Shown here: positions 33,368 through 45,525 of the stretch, piece after piece
How the letters are laid out: each line of letters opens with the position of its first letter
Numbering within the stretch: the stretch's first letter is position 1
Assembly (NCBI GenBank): GCA_961205875.1
Contig: OY540814.1
Location: 4,446,993-4,510,992, forward strand
Direction of reading: 5' to 3'
Source: Sialis fuliginosa
Taxonomy: Eukaryota > Arthropoda > Insecta > Megaloptera > Sialidae
DNA: 64,000 nucleotides
The notes under the pieces: model-generated
The model's database searches: none
Seen by the model: only the letters and a program-made list of their open reading frames with translations
Told to the model about the DNA's origin: nothing
Position numbers and translations under genes: made by a program

Positions 33368-34356
33368 TAGTTAATTATTCAACAATTTAAATAAAAACCG
33401 ATAGTGTTTATATAAATTGCCTGGAATTGGTTAACCATTTAATTTTTATACAATTTTACCAAAAAATATTAGTTGGAAGTTTTTCTTAAAACGCACCTGA
33501 ATTCAATCTAAATCTAAATTTATGCAAATGCCAAAATGACATTTAAAACGTCAAAATGACATTTAATATATCCAAGCAATATCAATTTAGAAAAACAAAA
33601 CACGAATTTTTAAAATAAATTGAGATAAATCTTTGCAAGGGAATATTTTACAACAAACTTTGTAGACCTATATTATAATGCTCTTTTTAATGCTCTACAA
33701 AAAATATTCTATAAAATTTTCACGTAACATGTGTCGTTCTTGAGATATCTTGAAAAAATAAATATTTTGGGGTGTCACCCCTGCCCTTTACATACGATTT
33801 TAATGATTTTGAAATGGGACCGTCCTCAAGCCAGACCCAACCATCCGACCAAGTTTCAATAATATCAGTTCAGTGGTTCATGAGTTATGTGTGTGACAAA
33901 GATTCAGGGGACAGACGGACTCACGGACGGACACACGGACGGACGGACAGACAGACAGACACGGAGCGAAAAGTGTTTGCGTTGACGTGAAACGGATAAA
34001 TCAATTTAAAATTTTGAAATCGGAGAACATTTTTTTGTCTCAATCTGAAACGATCACATAGTTTCTTGTATCTTCGATATTGCGAGGAAGCAAAAATACA
34101 CACGACAGCAAAGTAAAATGTAATTTAATATTTTACATATTACATTTATTTGATGTTTTAAATTTTAAGTAAAAGTTTTGAAGTGACTATTTTAATACAT
34201 GTTTAAAATGTTTGTAAGAAAAATGAAAATATATAATTTAATTGTAAATTTTTTTAATACTACCCCCCCCCCCCCCCGTTGACCGCTATTTTTGGAAGCA
34301 GATCTGGCAACCCTAGTTAAGACCAAAGTAAGAGTTTAATGGTACATGTGTTCTTT

Positions 34357-35119
34357 TTGCTTCCTCGCAATATCGAAGATACGAAAAATTATGTGATCGT
34401 TTCAGATTGAGACAAAAAAAAAGTTCTCCAATTTCAAATTTTTAAATTAATTTATCCGTTTCACGTCAAGACAAACACTTTTCGTTCCGTGTCTGTCTAT
34501 CTGTCTGTCTGTCTGTCCGTCCGTCCGTCCGTCTGTCCCCTGCATCCTTGTCATGAACCACAAAACCGATATTATTGAAACTTGTTCGGATGGTTGGGTT
34601 TGGTTTGAGGATAGTCCCATTTCAAAATCATCAAAATCGTGTGTAAGGGGGAGGGGTGACACCCCAAAATATTTATTTTTTCAAGATATCTCAAGAACGA
34701 CACATGTTACGAGAAAATTTTATAGAATATTTTTTGTAGAGAATTAAATTTCCTATAATATGGTCTACTACGTTTGTTGTAAAATATTCCCTTACAAAGA
34801 TTTATCTCAATTTATTTTAAAAATTCGTGTTTTGTTTTTCTAAATTGATATTTGATATATTAAATGTCATTTTGACGTTTTAAATGTCATTTTGGCGTTT
34901 TAAATGTCACTTTGACGTTTTAGATTGAAATTGTCAAAAAATTAAAAATATATGAAAAAATATTCAAGTGCGATTTAAGAAAAATTTCGAACTAAGATTT
35001 TTTAGTAAAATTTGTATAAAAATTAAATGGTTAACCAATGCCAGGCAATTTATCTGAACTATCGGTTTTAGTGAATTTAGCACGAGGAAGCACTGTGCAT
35101 TTACTTGGCAGATGTTTTT
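34357..35119 (+). repeat. Repeat family Q, copy 5
   Basis: It starts TTGCTTCCTCGCAATATCGA and ends ACTTGGCAGATGTTTTT. With copy 4 it forms a large inverted pair about 260 bp apart, with the hAT right end between them. The 20-bp internal tandem is here in about three units (34862-34925). The (GTCT)n/(GTCC)n tract is at 34490-34540. Confidence 0.8.
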
Positions 35120-36080
35120 AAATTGTGTGGCTAATTTATTCACTACTCAGTTTTTTTGAGTGACCGCATGATTATATTTATTCTATAGCACTTCTAAGAT
35201 TTTAAGGAACACGTTAATGCAGGTTTCATCAAAGTCCGGAGGTTTTTAAGTTAATAATCATTTAATATGTAAGTATAGATCCAATGAGACAGCGTCTCTT
35301 TTGTCCCGTGGGACAGCATCACATTTGACAAATTTCACTCTAGCCTACAATTTTGCTTTTCCGTGCGTAAAAATGTTTACACATGACAAATAATACAATT
35401 GTTTATACAAACTTTCTCAATTTTTAGAAAAAATGTAAAAGAGAAATAGCCAATTTTTGAAACGTTCTTCTTTTCTAATTTATGTATTAAGACAAAATGG
35501 ACATTATTTTGGTTATTATTAAAAAAATTTGTTACAATATTTATATTACAAAAGTAGGTACACCAATCGTTAAACGTATCTAAATCTAAAATTGCCAATA
35601 TTATCTATATTTGAACAGAAATGTTTTAACCAATGCAGGAAGCGTCCAAAAGCCTAAGGCTATAGTGTTGTATTGAATCACATCTCGCTATGAAACACAC
35701 GCATGGTTATTATAAAATCGTTATAAATTGCTAAACAACAAATACTAATGATAAAATGTATTTAAACATTTATATGTACATAATTAAATTATTGATTTTA
35801 TCAATGCATGATAATGACTCAACTGTTATATATAAAAATAAAAGTAATACTATAAATAACGACATAGTGAAATTTCAATTGAGGGATATAAATAGAATCA
35901 AAAATTGCCATGTCCATTGTCCATTATAAAACAATCTTGAAATATTTATGAATTTTATTTTTTTAATATCTGAAGATAAACATTTGATACTTATATATTT
36001 AGTAAAAGAAAATACAGGTGTATTAAAAAATGGACTATGTTTTGCACTAATCTATCAACCCACACAAACTCATTTCGAAA
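35120..36080. other. AT-rich spacer
   Basis: No gene or structured repeat was recognised. Confidence 0.5.
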
Positions 36081-36082
36081 TA

Positions 36083-36755
36083 AGGTACTGGTACTAGTTA
36101 TGGCCGCTATAAGAGCAAGATTTACTGTTGACAAACATAAAGAAACATTTCACTTCCAAGAAAGGTAAAATATCAAAATTAATTATTGTGATTATTACTA
36201 ACCTATTTTCAAACTCCCAGGAAACTAATCTTGTCTTATAATTTATATGAAAATTAAACATAAGTAAAAAATTTTATTTTCATACAAATTCTAAGACAAG
36301 ACATGTTTCCTGGGAGTTTGAAAATATAATTTTACTCGATTTTTTTTAATAACTACTGAATGGATTTTATTCCGGTTTTCACTAATGGATAGGTTAAGTT
36401 TAGGTATATAATTTGTGGATATTTTGCGTTTTCATGAAGCCAAAAAAAAACAATTCGCGGTGAACCGTGTGTTGAGAGCATGTTGGGTGGTCATGAAAAC
36501 TTTATGTTTAGTTGAATTAACACCGGGTCCAATGCGCTAGTTAATAAATAAATTATACTAATAATTAGTTTAAATGTCCACCATTTTGACACCTATTGGC
36601 CGATTGTCATCAAATCACGCTATAAGACAGTTAAATGTATATAGATTAATATTCAGAAATAGTAGTAATCAAATATCAACAAATATTTGTAATTTAGTAC
36701 ATTTAATTAAAAATAGCCATTACTGGAGTCATATCCAAGACTGGTGCCAGTACCT
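36083..36755. mobile_element. TA-type TIR element, AGGTACTGG family, copy 1
   Basis: It starts AGGTACTGGTACTAGTTATG and ends CAAGACTGGTGCCAGTACCT, with TA outside both ends (36081-36082 and 36756-36757). Next to the right end it shares a 190-bp segment (TGTCCACCATTTTGACACCT onward) with the copies at 44576 and 60621. A family R repeat lies in the middle. It has no transposase. Confidence 0.8.
36346..36540 (+). repeat. Repeat family R, copy 2
   Basis: TGAATGGATTTTATTCCGGT and AATTAACACCGGGTCCAATG match copy 1 at 16503. It lies inside the TIR element at 36083-36755. Confidence 0.6.
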
Positions 36756-36929
36756 TATCAACGTTTTTGATTAATAATTTGTAATATGTAAATTGATTAT
36801 GTATATTATGTCATGTTAAATTTTATTTTATTTAATTTTATCCAGTTTCAACATCTCTAAAAAGATATAACAAAATAAATAAATACATTTATTTATATCA
36901 GAAAAAAGTAATTTGGTGTTTTGTTGGTT

Positions 36930-39240
36930 CACGGTGCTCTGGAAGCCAACTTAAATAAAAAAATTGATTAGGTACCTCTGATTTTTTTGTACAACTCAAT
37001 TAATTAGTATTTTAGCCCGATCATTTTAGATCAAATTCGATGTAAGATGCAAAAAAACTGCCTAGTCGAAACTTTTGACGCAGTTGTGTGTCCCCGGCGA
37101 AGTAGATGATGAAATCACATTCTTGCCCATAAATTAGTTACCGGAAGTGTCCGCCATCTTGGATTTTGTGTTTTTGTCGATTTGAACACGTATTTTGCAT
37201 TTCTCGATAAAAAGGTTAGTAACAATTTTATAGAGAATTTAATTCTCTACAATCTTTATAGAGTCAATATTGTTGAAAAAACATTATTTATTGCTAATAA
37301 TAAGCAAAAACTGTTAAAAATTAGAAGAGTGGCGCAGTTTTTTCAACTTTTATACCATTTTTATTGAAAATAAGTGGCACATTTAAATGACAAAGTTATA
37401 AAGGACTCAATTCCCAACAGCTTTTGTATAAACAAGTTTTTCGTACGACGTGTAGATGACGGCCGAGAATGCGCTCAACAGAGCGGTATGGGAAAAATCG
37501 CGCTGTTGAAAACAATACAGTTCAATACACGATAGTTCAATAGTGTGTCCGGCTTTCTTAGCGCACTTCCCGTAGGAGATAGAAAAAAAAGTTTGGTACA
37601 TAATATTATTGGTTCGAAAAGATCAACGTCGTAAAATTATTTTCAACAATACAGGATGTTCCATTTTTGTCCTATAACAAAACAAACAAAATTTTAAATG
37701 GAACACCCTATAATGTTTTAAGTCTTCCAATGTCATTTTTTAACCTCTACATTAACGTCTAATAATTTTTTGATTCAGTGACAGTGTTGCCAAATTATTA
37801 TTTTTTTTCTGAAAAATAATCCATATTCAGACTCAACCAAACAAAATCTAGCTGTGTTGAGCGCGTTCTCGACCGTCATCTACACGTCGTACGAAAAACT
37901 TGTTTGTACAAAAGCGGTTGGGAATTGAGTCCTTTATAACTTTGTCATTTAAATGTGCCACTTATTTTCAATAAAAATGGTATCAAAGTTGAAAAAACTG
38001 CGCCACTCTTCTAATTTTTAACAGTTTTTGCTTATTATTAGCAATAAATAATGTTTTTTCAACAATATTGACTCTATAAAGATTGTAGAGAATTAAATTC
38101 TCTATAAAATTGTAACTAACCTTTTTATCGAGAAATGCAAAATATGCGTTCAAGTCGACAAAACACAAAATCCAAGATGGCGGACACTTCCGGTAACTAA
38201 TTTATGGGCAAGAATGTGATTTCATCATCTACTCCGCCGGGGACACACAACTGCGTCAAAAGTTTCAACTAGGCAGTTTTTTTCGTGAAAAAATCTAAAA
38301 TGATTGGGCTAATTTAAGGAACATTTTAAGACCAAAAAGAAAAAAATCGTCATGGCGCTTTTTTTAATAATTCATAAAACAAAAAAATACATAAATCGTG
38401 TACAGGTTAAACCGCGATTTTTTGTATTATTTATTGTTTATTAATTTTTAACTCGACAAAATGAACAAAAAAAAAATAAAAAATATAAAATTATTGGGAT
38501 TCGAACTCGGGACCCATTGTTTATAAGATATTTTATAATTTTTATAAATTTTGAAATATTAACCAAACGGTATTTTATACCGAAAAATCAGAAGAAACAC
38601 AATAATTTTCTTTTATTAAGAGAATTCTAAAACATATTTTATATTACCAATCCGATAATTAATACCCGAGATATGAATTACTTTTAATTTTGAACGGCCG
38701 CCATTTTGAAATTCATAAAGGAATTCCGCTAACTAACGAACTTAATTGAGGGATTTACAAGATCGATTTTTCTTCCAAGTTTCAAAAAGATCGTAAGAAT
38801 ACCTGAAAGTCTAGAGGTCCGCAAGAAAAAGGTCTTATAATAAAATTGAAAATAGTTCATATCTCAAGTACTAATTATATTATTGGATCAAAATAGAAGA
38901 ATCCTCTCAATAAAACCAAATTATTGTATCTCTTGTGATTTTTTGATATAAAGTACCGTTTGGTTGATATTTTAAAATTTACAAAATTTTGAAAACTAAG
39001 AAGTTCGTTTTTATTTTTGTATTTTTATTTGTTTGTCTATTATGTAGAGTAAAATGCTAGATAAAAGAGTCGCATTATAATTCTGCATACGGTTTCTTAT
39101 TTTATGAATTATTAAAAAAGCGCCAAGGCGATTTGTTTCTTTTTGTTCTTAAAATGTTCCTTAAATACCAAAGAATTGAATTGTACAAAAAAATTAGAGG
39201 TAATCAATTTTTTATTAAAGTTGGCTTCCGGAGCACCGTG
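36930..39240. mobile_element. 2.3-kb double-palindrome element, GGTT duplications
   Basis: It begins CACGGTGCTCTGGAAGCCAA and ends in the inverted form TTGGCTTCCGGAGCACCGTG. GGTT lies directly outside both ends (36926-36929 and 39241-39244). The outer terminal repeats are about 90 bp. Between them are two successive palindromes: a large one (about 37016-38320, centre near 37640) and a second (about 38325-39165, centre near 38750, including the inverted phrases ACCAAACGGTA and TACCGTTTGGT). No transposase is evident, and open frames in the arms are mirror copies. The 4-bp duplication and CACGG start do not name a family. Confidence 0.8.
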
Positions 39241-39244
39241 GGTT

Positions 39245-39895
39245 AATTAGATACATCTTCCAATAAAATCTTGAAAAAATGTATTTTTATAAGCATTCTC
39301 TCTTCAACCAAACCGATAAGAGTTGTTTGTATATTTGTTGTAAAATCATTTAAATACATTTTTTATAACTGAGCTATTTTCTGTAATATTGCAAACTCTA
39401 TTTTGAATGAAACTGCTGCATTCATAACACAAAAATGATATTTGTGTGGATTGATATGACACATAATATCGGGGAAGCGAATAGAAAACTATCCGAAATA
39501 ATAATTATTTTGGATAGATTTGGAGTCAAAATCGTTTCGGATACATACCTAAATTATAGTACTAAACAGGTCAAATTAATAAAAGCATTGTAAAAAACTA
39601 TCCGATCTACACTGTATAAATTTAAAAAATCATAATTCCAATGACTTGTATGTATACTGAATGTGAATAAATTATATTTTTATACGTATATTTTATCTGT
39701 TATTTACTTTTTTTAATTTGAATTAAATTGTCTCATATGTAATCTGCTTGAATCACGGTATGTTATAGTGGTATGTTGAGATAAGTTCATAAAACCAGTG
39801 GCGTAACATTTAGCCAGATTAGTAGTCACGGGTCCGTGAACATTAGAAGCGTACCAAAAATTGTGGTGAAAAAAACAAAAACAAAATTGTCTACA
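39245..39895. other. AT-rich spacer
   Basis: Near 39491-39542 the phrase AAAACTATCCGAAATAAT recurs inverted as TTTCGGATA. No gene is seen. Confidence 0.4.
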
Positions 39896-39903
39896 ATTTA
39901 TAC

Positions 39904-40637
39904 TAGAGTTGGGCATTTTAGTTCATGATAGAGAGCGCTCCCTATATATAGTTCAGTGTTCTTTAATGACTAGTTCGTTCTTTTAGTTCGTTTAGTTCAT
40001 AGAATTTTTTTCCGGACTGTACGATGACAATTTATTGATTTAGATATATTGGATTGTTGGATTTTCAATGTAAAATATAAATTGTTTAATTTGTAATTTT
40101 GTATTACTATTTTTTCAACTCAACTATAGAAATGCAAACTGCTGCCATTTTGAATTCGTTATTAATTTATAGACAAGATCGATATTTTTAAATGTATATA
40201 TTTACAATAATCTTTTTTTTAATTCGAACCCTCGATATAAATAAAATTTTTGAAACATTTTCAATGATACATTATTTATTGTAGAGTAATTTAAGCAATA
40301 TATTTAAATTTAATTAAAATCTGTGACATTCCTTTTTGTTGGTTGTCATAAAATAATATATAAATCACGTGCTTTTGACAGACATATTGCATTCATATGA
40401 ACTAAAAAAACTTCAATATAATATATCTTTAGTAAAATAAATTAAAAATTAGTAATAAAGTATTGATGAAAACGTAAATAATTAAACATAAAAATCGTAC
40501 AATCCCATTTTTAGAACAGTGTATTTGAATATGGGAACTATTGAACTAAAAGAGCGGAGCGCATACGAACTAGTTCCTCTAGTTCTTGTGAGGGAGCGCT
40601 CTTTTGAACTAGTTCGTTCGTGAACTACACAAGTCTA
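39904..40637. mobile_element. hAT MITE, 734 bp, perfect 8-bp duplication
   Basis: It starts TAGAGTTGGGCATTTTAGTT and ends GTGAACTACACAAGTCTA. A perfect octamer ATTTATAC lies on both sides (39896-39903 and 40638-40645). Subterminal regions are rich in GAACTAGTTCGTTC-type and GAGCGCTC-type text. No coding region is present. The octamer and TAGAG start fit the hAT superfamily. Confidence 0.8.
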
Positions 40638-40726
40638 ATTTATACAGGTTGTTGTCGCACAGAACCAGATTTTTTTCGTAAACTGCTTAACTCAGGTATA
40701 AGGTTTCCAACAAGGTAAAAAAAACT

Positions 40727-40744
40727 GAATGCGTGTGTGTGACA

Positions 40745-40781
<37 letters not shown>
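40727..40781. repeat. (CA)n microsatellite
   Basis: A pure CA run of about 40 bases follows an inverted GTGTGTGTGACAC phrase. Confidence 0.95.
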
Positions 40782-40785
<4 letters not shown>

Positions 40786-41118
40786 TTTTTTTACCTTGAG
40801 AACCATATACCTTTCCTGTTAAATGTCAATCTTCTAGGGCTTGTAGCACGGAAATTAACCATAGCCAAAGGTTTATGCCCAACAGATATTTATTCAGAAT
40901 GGAAAAATATCCTTTTACTTAAATTGACCGAAAGCCAAATTCCATTTGAAATACACCGTGGCAATTATATTCTGATACAAATGAAAACGTTAAAATATTA
41001 AATTTATAATAAAGTTTCAGTTAAGTTTTTATTCAATTCTTAAAGTAGACATATGTATTAAAAATTTATAAATGTTTGGGAATAACTGTTCTTTTAAATT
41101 TAATAACTAGCTACAATC

Positions 41119-41640
41119 TTATTTCAAAATCATTTCAAGCGGCGCACACTGTTTCCATTTGCATTTTGTCCCAAATTTTGACAATAATATTTTTAAATTA
41201 CTAAAAATTTGAGAATTTGTAATCTGGTATCTTAGACAACATAATATATGACCATACAAAATAATCGGAGGATTGTAATCGCGAGAACTTGGCGGTCTTT
41301 CATTCTTCAACAAAAAATTAACCAAATTATCCTTACACCATGCTTGAATAATGTTTGCTGTGTGTTGTTGAAATCAATAATAATCATCTCCAAATAAATG
41401 TTTTTAGCATGACATTTTTTTTTAATACTTCCTTCATATTTTACATTGAATTTAAACCTTTTTCAATAAAAATTAAGGGTAATTTGCCTTTTGGGCTGAT
41501 AGTGCCCCAAATCATGACCAACGCAGCATTATAGAATCTTGGAACGTGTCTTTTGTCTTCCGGGATGTCCTCAATCATAGCAGACCAAACTCTGTCATAC
41601 TGGGATTGCTCCAGAACAATTAACTTCTCATCCACAAATT
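41119..41640 (-). pseudogene. Tc1/mariner-type transposase, C-terminal relic
   Basis: This is the catalytic half of a cut-and-paste transposase, degraded. The first part (41635 to 41441) retains DEKLIVLEQSQYDRVW and VMIWGTISPKGKLPLIFIEK, the region after the first catalytic Asp (in the DEKL motif) of Tc1/mariner DDE enzymes. Downstream, a piece with FQQHTANIIQAW has an in-frame stop just before it and lacks the usual Asp after FQQ, consistent with a small deletion. The part to 41119 has NERPPSSRDYNPP, corresponding to the block around the third acidic residue. The N-terminal DNA-binding domain and terminal repeats were not found. It cannot be active. Confidence 0.8.
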
Positions 41641-42239
41641 ATAAATTCATCACCAAGCCATTCTTTAAATATTATTTCTCGATATACTTTCATGCTCGAA
41701 ATTTTTTTAAGAATAATTTTAATTGTATAATTGTTTTACATAATATACTAGATAACATAACGGTACTTTTAATTGTTTTTTGGTAACGAATGGGTTACTA
41801 AAATAACGCCAATAACGGTACATCGTCGATAAAGAGTTGTATCAGTATATAATTGTCATTGTGTTAATGTTACATAAGCTTTAATATTGGCCACATTTTT
41901 TAGAAGAATTAGTATCACCTTTACTGTACGGAGACCTGCTATGTTACTACCTCTGATAGCCACGCGCCTGTAAACGTTATGTAACAATTCCAACCACATA
42001 CGTAATAACGACAATACAAAAACCCGTTCTTACACGAATACCGCTGCGCAATATGTTTGTTTGTCACAAAGCAAAATCATTTTAATTACGTTTAGAGCTC
42101 CTTGTGAAATTGTTGTTTTGTTTAGACCGAAACTGGAAAATCAAAATTACGATTTTAATCAAATACTTCGTCAAATGAATTGTGTACAATCAAGTTTTTA
42201 CCATTGTTACACGAGTTAAACATCAGATTCTATGAAAGC
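41641..42239. other. Spacer
   Basis: The N-terminal part of the transposase relic would be expected here but only AT-rich, unrecognisable text is seen. Confidence 0.45.
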
Positions 42240-43125
42240 GAAATGAAAAAAAACGGTCAAATGCGAGTCGGTCTCGAGCGATAAGTGTTCCGTACCGATA
42301 ATATATTATTTATTATGGTTATGTCTTTCAAAACATTTATGATTCATTATTTGTACAGTAGACTAATTGTAAGTTGAAAAATAAATTATATAATATGTTA
42401 CACTCTAAGAAGCAAAATTTTTACAAATTTTCAAACAGTTATATCTCTGCGAAAAATGATTGAATTGGGATCTAGTTTTTTAATCAAGCGCTCAATCTTT
42501 TTTATCATCCCCTACCGCTCTTTACCAAGGGTTAAGAGTTCGAAAATCATTCCTTAACCCTCAAAAGGCACCTTGGGTATGCGATATCCGAAAAAAAAAT
42601 CTTTTATATGCGCAGTTTGTAATTTTTTTTTGAGATTAGAAATTATGTTATAGTATTCCGCCACCCACAGATCGATAGAGGGGTTCCTTACGAGTGACCC
42701 TATTTTTTTGGTCAATATTGATCAAGTAGAAGCAGAAATATTCGCGAAAAATCGAACCGCAAACAGGAAAAATCGATGAATTTCCGGAAAAGTCGTGAAA
42801 AAAGTACCGCGCGGAAAACGGATTAATCCTGAAACTCAGTTATGAACTTCTCTTATCATAAAATCGCTGTAGGGAGAGATTGTTTTATTCAATAAAAAAT
42901 TTCGGTTATGACTCCACTACTTTGGCACAAAGCGGCAGGGAATGATAAAAATTATTGATTATTATCTGATTCAAAAACTAGAAAGTACAAGCTTACGAAT
43001 GAGTTTTGAATCATGCCAATCCAATCATTTTTCGAGGAAATATAACTGTTTTAAAATTATGTCTTTCAAAATATTTACGATTTGTTATTTTGTGGAGTAG
43101 GCTAATTGTAAACTGAGAAAATGTA
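42240..43125 (+). repeat. Interspersed repeat with a duplicated segment
   Basis: It starts with CGGTCAAATGCGAGTCGGTC followed by TCGAGCGATAAGTGTTCCGT, a start of the same general design as the P-family tail. The text TTATGTCTTTCAAAACATTT and following 45 bases (42317-42380) recurs at 43060-43122, and the intervening TATATCTCTGCGAAAAATGA is found inverted near 43030. Confidence 0.5.
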
Positions 43126-44573
43126 GTTTTGAGCAACTGAGCTATTGAAACAGTATTTCTGAAGAAGTATTCGGGTAACAAGTTTCATTCTTTATTGCAT
43201 TTATTACCTTTGTCAGGTCCGCATTAACCATGTAAGCAGACTAAGCGCTCCCATCATAGGAGAGCCTCCACCAAATCGCCAGTAAAATAGTTTTTTTAGT
43301 ACAAGAAATCATATATCAAAGAAAATTATAAAATAGTTATTAATATTTCAGATGAGCTTCAAACATAAGTCTAATTTGGCGCATTATGGCATATTAATAT
43401 TATTTATAATTAATGCTCTTATCCCCCCCCCCCCTTCCTCTTTACCACTAAATCGAAATAAATGTATTTTTGTGGATAAAAGAAAATACACTAAGTATAT
43501 AACGGGCGCGTTATTTTTTTCGTGTTCAGCGGCTCAAAATCTATAAGAATCAACTATAAAATTGCTGTTCCGGAAAATTTCCCATCAAATTGCTTCATTC
43601 ACTGGACTATTTATTAAATGCCAATATAAATTTTATTAAAAATTATACTTATTTGTAGTTTAATAGTTTAATTATTCAGTGTAATTCCTTTTTTTTTTCA
43701 AAATAATCATTTTGTTTAAATAACGCTTGTATAATGAATAAATGTTTCCCCCCTCTCGAAACCATTATTTTAGAGAGTGCAGAGTCACACGATGGCAAAG
43801 CTCCTCATACAATCACGCCTAGGGAGCCCCCCTGAGTTAGTGCCTATGGCTAAAACACGAATTATATTAAAAAATATTGTATAAAATTTTATCCGTCAGC
43901 ATTGTTAAAAAGGGCTAGATATGGTGTAGTTCGTCGGATCATAATGGCCGACGTGTCGCCACGTGTTGCAGATAATATTAATGCTCTGGTACGACATTTG
44001 TGGTTTTCAGAGCCTTGAAACTTTTACAAATGCATTAAATAAAGAGTCTTTGAAGATTAATATTAACACACATTTTTGACAAGGAATTTGATATATTTAA
44101 GTAGACTGTGACTATTTATTTGGATTAAGTTAAGTGGTTTTGTGCATTTTTTTTGCCTTTTCAGATAAATTTTATATAAAAAATAAATTTGCTGTTTCTA
44201 TTTTAATAAAAGACATATTATGTAGAATAATATTCTCTACAACTTCCAAACATAAATACTACATATGTTCTAATTTGCATCGTTTCAAAAATAATTCGTT
44301 TTGAAAAATTAGTTTTCTTCCTAGACGAAAATTAATCGTGAATATAAAATTTCACCCTTCTATTATTGTGGTTTTTGAGTTACAGCGTTTACAGACCGAC
44401 AGACACACATACAACATGTCGAAAATAGAATGAATACAAGGCTGGTCAAAGTAGATATTTCTATCAAAACCTCGAATTCGAATAAAATCGGCTGAATACT
44501 TACCTTCTTAATGTATTCATACATATGGCCATATAAAAAAGTAAAAATACTATGGTTTGGCATGATTATTATA
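43126..44573. other. Spacer with C-run
   Basis: No gene is recognised. A C-run lies at 43424-43435, and GC-raised scraps near 43215 and 43790 resemble hAT ends without partners. Confidence 0.4.
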
Positions 44574-44575
44574 TA

Positions 44576-45058
44576 AGGTACTGGTACCAGTTTTGGATAA
44601 TACCCCAGTGTTGGACACTTGTTTAATATATATAGTAATAAATATAGTAAATTAGTAATATTTGTTGATATTTGAATACTGTAATGACTGAATTATAATC
44701 TATAGACACTTAACTGTAAAACAGCTTAATTTGATGACATTAGGCCAATGGGCATCAAAATGATGCATTTAAACTAATTATTAGTGTAATCTATTTATTC
44801 ATTATTATATTATCATAGTATCTGCTTTACAACATTTCAAATTTTATGATTCTTTATTTTATAACTTTTGTGTCGTAGTAATTATCATTTTATAATCATT
44901 AATAAGTGACCATCATTAGATGCCCATTACTGGTTTCACTTGGTCCATTACTATAGAAAAAACATAAACAAAGTAAAAACTATAATTAAAAAAAAACTAT
45001 ATAGGTATTCGATTTTTTTATCAATTTAATAAAGTGGCCAAGACTGGTGCCAGTACCT
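44576..45058. mobile_element. AGGTACTGG family TIR element, copy 2
   Basis: It starts AGGTACTGGTACCAGTTTTG and ends CAAGACTGGTGCCAGTACCT, with TA outside both ends (44574-44575 and 45059-45060). The segment near its left end (GCCAATGGGCATCAAAATGA, 44744 on) is the inverted form of the shared segment in copies 1 and 3. It has no coding region. Confidence 0.8.
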
Positions 45059-45060
45059 TA

Positions 45061-45451
45061 CTTACAAATAATGTGCAATTTTGTTACGCGTCTTTGTCAG
45101 TATGTATAATTTTATTTTGATTCTCAAACAAGATTTAAATAACCACCCCTTTATTCTTCATAAATTCGATTTAGTACGCTCACCAACTGGCAACCAGCTC
45201 TTTATATAAACAGATAAAAAAGGGTTATAAGCTCACGTCAAATAATGAAATTAAAAATGTATAACCCTTTCATTATAAGAATAAATGTATTCCCACAAGT
45301 GTATAGAGTTGAGTTTGGCCGTATTAACAGAACAGTCAAACCTGTAGACATGAATATAAATCACGTGCGCATCCATGTTTTCAGTTGAAGGGGGTAGAGG
45401 GGTACGATTTTCAAAGTAACTAAAAATACTCAAATGTCTATCATGTAGTAC
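45061..45451. other. AT-rich spacer
   Basis: Nothing recognisable is visible. Confidence 0.5.
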
Positions 45452-45460
45452 CTATACTCA

Positions 45461-45525
45461 GGGCCCGATCTAGCTTTTCCGCCGCTCCGGGCAAAAAGGA
45501 TTTTTGCCGCCCCTTATACACTCAT
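45461..45525 (+). mobile_element. hAT-type terminus fragment
   Basis: CAGGGCCCGATCTAGCTTTT and the following CCGCCGCTCCGGGC have the style of GC-rich hAT ends. No matching end was found nearby. Confidence 0.4.

Larger units (their letters stand above)
33177..34096 (-). repeat. Repeat family Q, copy 4, with a 135-bp insertion
   Basis: Plus-strand ends are AAAAACATCTTCCAAGTAAA and TTGCGAGGAAGCAAAAA. It has a two-unit version of the 20-bp internal tandem near 33535 and a long GGAC/CAGA tract at 33910-33960. The family sequence is interrupted at about 33233-33367 by unrelated DNA that holds a hammerhead motif. Confidence 0.75.
31747..34315. mobile_element. hAT-type element carrying nested P and Q repeats
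   Basis: It starts TAGGGTTGCCAGGTGTCC and ends in the inverted form CTGGCAACCCTA. The flanking octamers GTTTAGAC (31739-31746) and GTTAAGAC (34316-34323) match at 7 of 8 positions, as expected for an old hAT target duplication. The element's own sequence (TGAGCGGACAGTCCGC at the left, AAATAGTGGACATTTT near 32806 and the right end) is split by family P copy 3 and family Q copy 4. No transposase is seen. A C-run lies at 34263-34277. Confidence 0.65.

Noticed and set aside
37182..37367. Matching open frames at 37182-37367 (plus) and 37983-38168 (minus)
   Set aside because: They are mirror copies from the two arms of palindrome 1. Their near-identity comes from the palindrome and is not evidence for a gene.
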